This document shows positions 1-5,350 of a stretch of DNA of 5,976 nucleotides, one piece after another. This DNA is from Desulfuromonadaceae bacterium. Lineage in GTDB: Bacteria; Desulfobacterota; Desulfuromonadia; Desulfuromonadales; UBA2294. The stretch lies in NCBI GenBank assembly GCA_024636225.1, contig JAGXHN010000005.1, forward strand, positions 1-5,976. Direction: 5' to 3'. Numbering within the stretch: position 1 is the first letter of the stretch; every line of letters begins with the position of its first letter. The translations under genes and the position numbers were made by a program. Under the pieces are notes generated by a model. It saw nothing but the letters and a program-made list of their open reading frames with translations, was not told the DNA's origin and did not search any database.

Positions 1-740
1 ATCCGGGCGACATCTTCAAGAGTTAACCCTTTTAGCCGAGCCAGATACTCTGCCGTTGCCCGCACATAGGCCGGTTCATTCCGTTTTCCCCGCCACTGCT
101 GTGGTGCGAGATAGGGGGCGTCTGTTTCAACCAGCATGACATCAATCGGCAGAGCGCGGGCCACATCGCGCAACGATTCGTTGGCAGGGTAGGTAATGGT
201 CCCGGGAAAAGATATATAGAAGCCGAGATCGACACATTTGCGCGCCATATTGAGATCACCGCTGAAGCAGTGCAGAACACCGCCGACTTCAGAGGCCTTC
301 TCCTCGCGCAAAATCTGTAATACATCTTCGTGGGCATCCCGATCGTGGACAATGAGAGGGAGCTGCAGCTCCCGGGCGAGGCGAATCTGGTCGATAAATG
401 CTTTTTTTTGACTGGCATGCGGGGAGTGGTTGCGATAGTAGTCGAGGCCGGTTTCACCGATGGCGACAACTTTGTCCGAAGTCGTTGTCAACTGGCAAAG
501 TTCGTGCAGCGCTTCTTTGCTGGCGGTTTCTGCATCGTGTGGATGAATACCGACGGATGCGTAGATTTGCGGGTATTGCCTGGCCAGTTCGATGCTGCGC
601 CGGGAGCTCTCCAGATCGCAGCCGACGGTGAGGATGGTATCGACCCCTTGCTCGGTTGCGCGTTGCAGGATCGCATTGAGATCGTCGGCAAACCGCTTTC
701 CATCGAGATGGGCATGACTGTCTACGAGCGATAGAGACAT
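1..740 (-). CDS. tatD: TatD-family metal-dependent DNase/hydrolase (3' end cut off by window edge)
   Basis: A TatD/YcfH-type amidohydrolase-fold enzyme; the family comprises cytoplasmic two-metal nucleases linked to DNA 3'-5' processing and repair. The frame is open from ATG at 740 to the window edge, giving 246 residues of the usual 255-265, so only the extreme C-terminus is missing. All metal ligands of the family are visible at expected spacing: H9 and H11 in DSHAHLD, E96 in GETGLDYY, H132 in LIVHDRDAH, H157 in LHCFSG and D207 in ETDAPYL. The start is supported because the HxH motif falls at residues 9-11, as in relatives. The Shine-Dalgarno is weak (only GGA about 9 nt upstream). It is the last visible gene of the minus-strand cluster, 61 bp after metG, in the place of B. 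subtilis yabD. A hairpin in that gap may lower or uncouple its expression. The family call is firm; which TatD paralogue (TatD, YcfH, YjjV) is best matched is less so, with YcfH/YabD most likely. Confidence 0.95.
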   Translation of the reverse strand, partial: MSLSLVDSHAHLDGKRFADDLNAILQRATEQGVDTILTVGCDLESSRRSIELARQYPQIYASVGIHPHDAETASKEALHELCQLTTTSDKVVAIGETGLDYYRNHSPHASQKKAFIDQIRLARELQLPLIVHDRDAHEDVLQILREEKASEVGGVLHCFSGDLNMARKCVDLGFYISFPGTITYPANESLRDVARALPIDVMLVETDAPYLAPQQWRGKRNEPAYVRATAEYLARLKGLTLEDVAR

Positions 741-759
741 GTTGTCTGGTCCGAAAAGT

Positions 760-782
760 AAAAGGGACAATGCGCCCCTTTT
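760..782 (-). terminator. Possible weak terminator or attenuator hairpin between metG and tatD
   Basis: An inverted repeat, AAAAGGG at 760-766 against CCCTTTT at 776-782, leaves a 9-nt loop. Read on the minus strand it is followed by an imperfect T tract (TTTTACTTTT); read on the plus strand it runs into TTTTTTT, so it could act in both directions. The stem is short with only three G-C pairs, so full termination is doubtful. It sits 20 bases upstream of the tatD start and could reduce read-through from metG. Confidence 0.4.
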
Positions 783-801
783 TTTATGTTGTATTTTTCG
801 T

Positions 802-2334
802 TTATGCCGTTTCGATCCTCGGGAAGAGCGGTTGCGCTTTTTCTACTGCCGTTCCGGCTTGCAGGCGACCCCAGTCGTCCTTCCCTTCCAAAGTGATATC
901 GCTGTTCGCGTCGCCAAGCGTCAACAGGATGCTCTTTGCGGTATCGGGCAAGAAGGGGGCGACCAGCAAGGCGATCAACCGAACAGCTTCGAGCAGGTTA
1001 TACATGACCGTTTCGAGCTGTTCTTTTTGTGCTTCGTCTTTGGCCAGAGCCCAGGGCGCCGTTTCATCGATATATTTATTCGCTGCGCTGATCAGGGTCC
1101 AGATCGTTTGTAACGCCTTGTTGAAGGCGAGAGCGTTCATCTGTTCGTCAACCATTTTGACCGCTGCTGGAAATTGCGCAATAAAGGCGGCATCGATGGC
1201 CGATTCAACCGTTGCTGCCGGCAGAATCCCGTTAAAATACTTGGTTAACATGGCGGTGGAACGACTGACCAGATTACCGAGATCGTTGGCGAGGTCCGAG
1301 TTGATCCGGTGTATCAGGGCTGTGTGTGAAAAATCACCGTCAAGGCCGAACGGGACTTCGCGCAGAAGAAAATAGCGGATCGCATCGACACCGTAAGTGT
1401 CGATCAGCATATGCGGCTCAACGACGTTGCGCAGGCTTTTGCTCATTTTCTGCCCCTCAACGGTCCACCAGCCGTGTGCAAATATTTTTTTCGGCAACGG
1501 CAGGCCAGCTGCGAGTAAAAATGTCGGCCAGTAGACAGCGTGGAATCTGAGAATATCTTTGCCGATAACATGGGCATCGACCGGCCAGAATTTTTCAAAA
1601 TTGCCTTCCGTATCATCCGGGAAGCCAAGACCGGAAATATAATTGGTCAATGCATCGAACCAGACGTAAAGCACGTGCCGTTCGTTCCCCGGAACGGGGA
1701 TCCCCCAGGAAAAGGTCGTGCGTGAAATAGAGAGATCACGCAACCCCTCCTTAAGAAAGCTGAGAATTTCATTTTTTCGTGAGCGGGGTTGAATAAAATC
1801 GGGATTCTCTTCAATATGTTTGAGCAGCGCGTCAGAATACTTACTCATGCGAAAGAAGTACGATTCTTCCTTGAGCTTGTCTGTCGGGCGACCACAATCG
1901 GGACAATTACCGTCCATTAATTGTGTTTCAGTCCAGAATGTTTCGCAGGGGGTGCAGTACCAGTCCTCGTATTCGCCGAGGTAGATGTCCCCCTTTTTCT
2001 CAATCCGGACAAAAAGCTCCGTGACCGCTCTTTTATGGCGTTCCTGGGTTGTTCGTATAAAGTCTGATTCAGCGATATTCAGCTTTTCCCAAAGGGATTG
2101 AAAACGTTTTACGACCCGATCAGCGAGCTCAAGCGGGGTTTCCCCTTGTGTCTGTGCGGCCCTCTCTACCTTTTGCCCATGCTCATCGGTGCCGGTCAGA
2201 AAAAAGACCTCGTAGTTGCGGGCACGTTTGTATCGGGCGAGAACATCGCAGGCAAGGGTTGTGTAGGCATGCCCGATGTGCGGGACGTCATTCACATAGT
2301 AGATCGGCGTTGTTATATAATATTTTTTGACCAT
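802..2334 (-). CDS. metG: Methionyl-tRNA synthetase, short form without C-terminal tRNA-binding domain
   Basis: Class Ia synthetase that charges tRNA-Met, including the initiator, with methionine in the cytoplasm using ATP. The 510-residue product has the HIGH signature at 19-22 in a Rossmann-fold catalytic core and the KMSKS loop at 296-300. A single zinc knuckle in the connective domain has C127/C130 and C144/C147. The anticodon-binding helical domain shows NLVSR at 354-358 and APW at 426-428, matching the N/R and P/W positions that read the CAU anticodon in E. coli. The protein stops soon after this domain, so the EMAP/Trbp111-like dimerisation domain found in E. coli and B. subtilis enzymes is absent. 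The ATG at 2334 is fixed by a strong GAGGAG ten bases upstream and by the typical N-terminus (KKYYITTPIYYVND). It lies 21 bp after ricT, so is probably cotranscribed and translated from its own site. No T-box leader precedes it. Confidence 0.98.
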   Translation of the reverse strand: MVKKYYITTPIYYVNDVPHIGHAYTTLACDVLARYKRARNYEVFFLTGTDEHGQKVERAAQTQGETPLELADRVVKRFQSLWEKLNIAESDFIRTTQERHKRAVTELFVRIEKKGDIYLGEYEDWYCTPCETFWTETQLMDGNCPDCGRPTDKLKEESYFFRMSKYSDALLKHIEENPDFIQPRSRKNEILSFLKEGLRDLSISRTTFSWGIPVPGNERHVLYVWFDALTNYISGLGFPDDTEGNFEKFWPVDAHVIGKDILRFHAVYWPTFLLAAGLPLPKKIFAHGWWTVEGQKMSKSLRNVVEPHMLIDTYGVDAIRYFLLREVPFGLDGDFSHTALIHRINSDLANDLGNLVSRSTAMLTKYFNGILPAATVESAIDAAFIAQFPAAVKMVDEQMNALAFNKALQTIWTLISAANKYIDETAPWALAKDEAQKEQLETVMYNLLEAVRLIALLVAPFLPDTAKSILLTLGDANSDITLEGKDDWGRLQAGTAVEKAQPLFPRIETA

Positions 2335-2344
2335 TCTTGCAACT

Positions 2345-2350
2345 CTCCTC
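2345..2350 (-). promoter_or_regulatory. Strong ribosome binding site of metG
   Basis: GAGGAG on the minus strand lies ten bases before the metG ATG and inside the 21-bp gap after the ricT stop (2356-2358). It confirms the metG start and suggests independent initiation rather than pure translational coupling to ricT. Confidence 0.8.
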
Positions 2351-2355
2351 TGACT

Positions 2356-3480
2356 CTATTCTGCGCTTCCCTCTGGTTTCGGACGTTTGCGATTCCGCCT
2401 GCGGCGCCTGCGTTTTGAAGCACTTGACGGGGTCTCGGTGTCGGGCTGAACGGCTTTGTTCGGACCCTGTGGTTTTTGCGCAGCCTTCAGATCAGGTTGT
2501 TTTTCTGCTGCTTTTACTTTTTGATTCTCATTGGTAGACGAACTTCCACGAGGTTTGCGGCGGTTCGGTCTATCGACCCGGGCTTTTTCCTGCGTTTCGC
2601 TTCTGGCTGGAGCCGGTTTCCTCTCTGGGCGACCGGCCGATTGCGGAGCCGAGTCAGATTCCGGAAATTTCGCATCAGATTTCTGAAGAGTGACAAATTC
2701 ATCTTTGGTCAGTTTGAAACTGCGGCCATCATCAACGCGCAAAGTGATCTGTTGCCGCAAAACATCCGTATCGGAAACACGGGTTTCATGCCCGTCAACA
2801 TCCATTCTGTGGCCATTTTTCGGCATCCCTTTGCGTTGTCTGCAGTAGGTTTCATATTCGTAGCCAAGACAACAGAGCAGGCGGCCGCACTGACCGGATA
2901 TTTTGTTCGGATTAAGGGCCAGTTGCTGCTCTTTGGCCATTTTTACAGAGACAGGAGAAAATTCGGTCATGTACGAACAGCAACAGAGTTCACGACCGCA
3001 GATCCCCATCCCGCCGATCAGTTTAGCTTCGTCTCTGACGCCGATCTGGCGCATCTCAATCCGGGTGTGAAAATGCTGGGCCAGATCCTTGACGAGTTCG
3101 CGAAAATCGATGCGACCATCTGCGGTGAAATAAAAGACAATTTTAGAACCGTCAAAAAGATACTCGGCCTTGACCAGTTTCATTTCGAGGTTTCGCTCGC
3201 GAATCCGTTCCCTGCAGTAACGCAGAGCGGTCTCTTCGCGAGACGCATTGGCCGCTGACATCGCCAGATCTTCGTCTGTTGCCATCCGCAAAACAGTTTT
3301 CAATCCTTTGGGGGTCTGACTCTCATCTTTTTCGGCCGGAGGGACAACAACGATGGCCAACGCCCGGCCACGATCCGTTTCGACGATAACCCGATCCCCC
3401 TTCTTCAGAAGAAGATCTTTGGCATTGAAATCGTACTGTTTTCCGGCGGTCCGGAATTTTAGTGTCACTATTTGTGTCAT
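2356..3480 (-). CDS. ricT: RicT/YaaT-like PSP1-domain protein with long basic C-terminal tail
   Basis: Homologue of B. subtilis YaaT (RicT), which with RicA and RicF forms an Fe-S complex that steers RNase Y and affects competence, biofilm and sporulation. Chosen start ATG 3480 gives 374 residues; the PSP1 fold begins directly (VTLKFRTAG..., KKGDRVIVET at 26-35). The hallmark cysteine block is intact: GGMGICGRELCCCS (C161, C166, C167, plus an extra C168) and ISGQCGRLLCCLGYE (C198, C203, C204). These cysteines are implicated in cluster binding in B. subtilis. B. subtilis YaaT is about 275 residues; here residues about 275-374 are an added low-complexity tail rich in K, R, Q, P and S, ending with K356 and six arginines (357-362), then NRKRPKPE. 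A GTG at 3531 would add 17 residues, but that extension does not resemble the family, and AGG at 3490-3492 suits 3480. Genes for partners YlbF and YmcA are not in the window. The family is certain; the role in this organism is inferred. Confidence 0.93.
   Translation of the reverse strand: MTQIVTLKFRTAGKQYDFNAKDLLLKKGDRVIVETDRGRALAIVVVPPAEKDESQTPKGLKTVLRMATDEDLAMSAANASREETALRYCRERIRERNLEMKLVKAEYLFDGSKIVFYFTADGRIDFRELVKDLAQHFHTRIEMRQIGVRDEAKLIGGMGICGRELCCCSYMTEFSPVSVKMAKEQQLALNPNKISGQCGRLLCCLGYEYETYCRQRKGMPKNGHRMDVDGHETRVSDTDVLRQQITLRVDDGRSFKLTKDEFVTLQKSDAKFPESDSAPQSAGRPERKPAPARSETQEKARVDRPNRRKPRGSSSTNENQKVKAAEKQPDLKAAQKPQGPNKAVQPDTETPSSASKRRRRRRNRKRPKPEGSAE
2383..2415 (-). other. Arginine-rich patch at the RicT C-terminus
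   Basis: These bases encode residues 356-366 of the RicT-like protein: K, six R, N, R, K, R. The codons are mixed (CGC, AGG, CGG, CGT), so the patch is not a simple DNA repeat and appears to be kept at protein level. Such patches commonly bind nucleic acid or acidic partners; that role here is inference. Confidence 0.7.
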
Positions 3481-3541
3481 ATTAAAATGCCTGCCCGCGC
3501 CTTGAATTAGCCAAAAGTGTAAAGAGAACACGATGTAAGAG

Positions 3542-3568
3542 ACTTGTCAACTGCTCTCATCAACAAGT
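3542..3568. repeat. Short inverted repeat in the holB-ricT gap
   Basis: ACTTGT at 3542-3547 and ACAAGT at 3563-3568 form a perfect 6-bp inverted repeat with a 15-nt loop just after the holB stop. There is no T tract, so it does not look like an intrinsic terminator. On the minus strand a perfect TTGACA (3550-3545) overlaps its inner edge, but the expected -10 position reads TCTCTT, so a promoter for ricT is not supported beyond the -35 match. Confidence 0.3.
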
Positions 3569-3569
3569 A

Positions 3570-4538
3570 TCAGGCGGCAAGGCGCAGTAGCAGTACCTCC
3601 AGGTTAAGTTGCGGATTTACGTTGCGTTCATGGTTGCGCTGACATTCGTTCAGGGCATCAAGCTTATTGAGAATTGATCTGTTATCTTCTCTGGTCGCAA
3701 CGCGCCTGATTTTTTCCTGAAGATCGATATTGATCAGCGACTCCAGGGGGCGGTTATGACGATAAAGAAGGAGATCACGATAGAAAGCCTGAAGGAGTTC
3801 CAGCGTCTGCGGGATGGTCTCTTTCTCGGTCGATAACTCTTTGGCAAGCTCCATTAAAGGCAAGATGCTGCCAGCAGAGAGCGCCGTGACCTGTTTTAAA
3901 ATTTCAATCCGTCTTTCCAGGTAGATCGTCGGATCACGATCCAGCGCCATTTGAAAGCTGCCGTCGGCCAGGGCGGCTATAATATGGGCCTCTTTTTGAT
4001 CGTACCCACGTTGTTCGATAAGGGTCGATTCGATACAGGATTGTGGCAGTCTGGCAAACGGGAGGCGTTGGCACCTGGAGAGGACGGTGGTCAAAAGTGC
4101 CTCTGGCCTGGCCGAAATGAGAACGATCAAAGTCTCTGCCGACGGTTCCTCAAGTGTTTTCAAAAGGGAATTAGCTGCCGCCGGGTTCATTTTGTCAGCC
4201 TGATCAATCAGGCAGATTCGCCGTGTTGATTCGACCGGCTTGAATGCGAGAGTTTTTTGCAGATTTCTGATCTGCTCGATTTTTATCTGCTTTCCGTCTG
4301 GCTCAAGGATATGCAGGTCCGGATGATTGTTGTGATCGATCTTGCGGCAAGGGATACAGTCTCCGCATCCGGTCGCCTCTGCACAGAAGACGGTTCGGGC
4401 CAGCGCCAGGGCGGTCAACCGTTTGCCGACCCCCTGCGGCCCTTCGAACAGATAGGCGTGTGCCAATCGGTTGTGGGCAAGGGTACGGCGCAGAAACTCT
4501 TTTTGCCGGACATGGCCGATGATTTGGTCGAAGGTCAT
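3570..4538 (-). CDS. holB: DNA polymerase III delta-prime subunit (clamp loader)
   Basis: Delta-prime is the stationary arm of the clamp loader that places the beta sliding clamp on primed DNA. The 322-residue AAA+ protein has a P-loop-like GPQGVGKRL at 33-41, with R where ATPases have T/S; delta-prime commonly does not hydrolyse ATP. A zinc module has C52, C58, C61 and C64. There is a degenerate Walker B (CLIDQADKMN, 109-118), the LLKTLEEP helix (125-132) and the SRC motif (154-156) that supplies an arginine finger to the neighbouring subunit. The C-terminal third is the helical collar domain. ATG 4538 overlaps the tmk stop as ATGA, indicating translational coupling. The frame stays open upstream to 4628, but that extension lies within tmk and is not family-like. 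DnaX (tau/gamma) shares the fold, but the length and altered P-loop favour HolB, as does its place after tmk, as in many bacteria. Confidence 0.95.
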   Translation of the reverse strand: MTFDQIIGHVRQKEFLRRTLAHNRLAHAYLFEGPQGVGKRLTALALARTVFCAEATGCGDCIPCRKIDHNNHPDLHILEPDGKQIKIEQIRNLQKTLAFKPVESTRRICLIDQADKMNPAAANSLLKTLEEPSAETLIVLISARPEALLTTVLSRCQRLPFARLPQSCIESTLIEQRGYDQKEAHIIAALADGSFQMALDRDPTIYLERRIEILKQVTALSAGSILPLMELAKELSTEKETIPQTLELLQAFYRDLLLYRHNRPLESLINIDLQEKIRRVATREDNRSILNKLDALNECQRNHERNVNPQLNLEVLLLRLAA

Positions 4539-5179
4539 AAAGCTTGTCCGTATTGAAGTTTTGATGTGACGATCGTCTGAATGCGTGCTTCTACGGTCTC
4601 GGTATCGCCATTGGCGTCGATGATGCAAAACCGGTCTTCAGCTGCAGCCAGAAAGAGATATCCATCGCGGATGCGACGGTGGAAATCAAGATTCTCTTGT
4701 TCAAAACGGTTTTCATCCGGACCGGTCGTGATCGCGTTGCGTTCCCGGGCCCGGGTGAGACCAATCTCGGGATCAAAATCGAGCAGGAGCGTCAAGTCCG
4801 GCACGATTCCGAGTGTTGCCAGAGAGTTGATCTGAGTGATCAGAGGGAGAGCCAGACCACGTCCAAAACCTTGATAGGCCAGAGTTGCATCGCTGAATCG
4901 ATCACAAAGGACAATGCGTCCTTGTTCAAGGGCGGGTTGAATGATCTGCGCCACGTGCTGGGCACGTGCAGCCGCGTAAAGCAACAGTTCAGCTTGTCCG
5001 TTCATAGCACTGTTGGCTGTGTCGAGTAAAATGGAGCGGATTTTATCGGCAATCTCACAGCCGCCAGGTTCCCGGGTCACAACCGGGTCGAGGTCGAATT
5101 CTGTATAGAGCCAGTGCGAGAGCCGCGTGATCTGTGTCGACTTGCCGGAGCCCTCAATACCTTCAAATGTAATAAACAT
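4535..5179 (-). CDS. tmk: Thymidylate kinase
   Basis: Phosphorylates dTMP to dTDP with ATP, the step feeding dTTP synthesis for replication. The 214-residue length is normal. The P-loop is GIEGSGKST at 7-15, followed by TREPGG at 35-40, DRFSDATLAYQG at 93-104 (the DR[YF] dTMP-site motif) and a LID region with several arginines (RARERN at 143-148, R158). Lack of a basic residue within the P-loop combined with arginines in the LID suggests the E. coli-like type II enzyme. The start is unambiguous: the P-loop begins at residue 7 and an in-frame TAA lies 7 codons upstream, with no other start between. No Shine-Dalgarno is visible in the A/T-rich bases before the ATG. It is the first gene of the minus-strand cluster, read from the promoter at 5229-5257, and its stop overlaps the holB start by four bases. 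Confidence 0.97.
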   Translation of the reverse strand: MFITFEGIEGSGKSTQITRLSHWLYTEFDLDPVVTREPGGCEIADKIRSILLDTANSAMNGQAELLLYAAARAQHVAQIIQPALEQGRIVLCDRFSDATLAYQGFGRGLALPLITQINSLATLGIVPDLTLLLDFDPEIGLTRARERNAITTGPDENRFEQENLDFHRRIRDGYLFLAAAEDRFCIIDANGDTETVEARIQTIVTSKLQYGQAL

Positions 5180-5228
5180 AAAATTTATAGAGTTCGTTTA
5201 GGTAAGATGCCCATTTGCTTAATTGAGC

Positions 5229-5257
5229 ATTATACGGCTCGACCCTGGGCGAAGCAA
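5229..5257 (-). promoter_or_regulatory. Sigma70-type promoter for the tmk operon
   Basis: On the minus strand a perfect -10 TATAAT (5234-5229) lies 17 bp from a partial -35 TTGCTT (5257-5252). Transcription would start near 5222, giving a leader of about 42 nt before the tmk ATG. It is the best promoter match upstream of the five-gene cluster. Confidence 0.7.
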
Positions 5258-5283
5258 GAATAAAGGGGTGATAACAGCGGTTC

Positions 5284-5294
5284 TTGTTGAACAA
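5284..5294. repeat. 11-bp palindrome over the rnc -35 element
   Basis: TTGTT-G-AACAA is a perfect inverted repeat centred on 5289 and covers most of the proposed rnc -35 box (5287-5292). It could be an operator, but a palindrome of this size in A/T-rich DNA may be chance. Confidence 0.25.
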
Positions 5295-5315
5295 CGCCGG
5301 CTGCTCCAGTATACT
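5287..5315 (+). promoter_or_regulatory. Sigma70-type promoter for rnc
   Basis: TTGAAC (5287-5292, 4 of 6 to consensus) and TATACT (5310-5315, 5 of 6) are separated by exactly 17 bp. The start site would be near 5322, leaving a leader of about 29 nt that is A-rich and without evident stem-loop before the rnc ATG. Confidence 0.65.
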
Positions 5316-5339
5316 TCCAAAAATTATCTAAAACTAAAA

Positions 5340-5344
5340 AGAGG
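5340..5344 (+). promoter_or_regulatory. Ribosome binding site of rnc
   Basis: AGAGG ends six bases before the ATG at 5351, a near-ideal Shine-Dalgarno that fixes the rnc start. Confidence 0.7.
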
Positions 5345-5350
5345 TTGTTG

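Noticed and set aside
770..1375. 201-residue open frame on the plus strand
   Set aside because: It is antisense to the metG C-terminal half and has no family resemblance or ribosome site.
2476..3258. 260-residue open frame on the plus strand
   Set aside because: It lies wholly antisense to ricT, whose cysteine motifs are unmistakable; its translation resembles no family and has no ribosome site, so it is a shadow of the real gene.
3481..3531. GTG start adding 17 residues to RicT
   Set aside because: The extra residues are unlike PSP1 N-termini and the ATG at 3480 has an AGG nine bases upstream; kept only as an alternative.
4539..4628. Possible 30-residue N-terminal extension of HolB
   Set aside because: It overlaps the 3' end of tmk, its sequence is not HolB-like, and the ATGA overlap at 4535-4538 gives the usual start and domain layout.
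5183..5188. TATAAA on the minus strand just before tmk as a -10 box
   Set aside because: A start from here would leave almost no leader before the ATG, and the TATAAT at 5229-5234 with its 17-bp spacer is much better.
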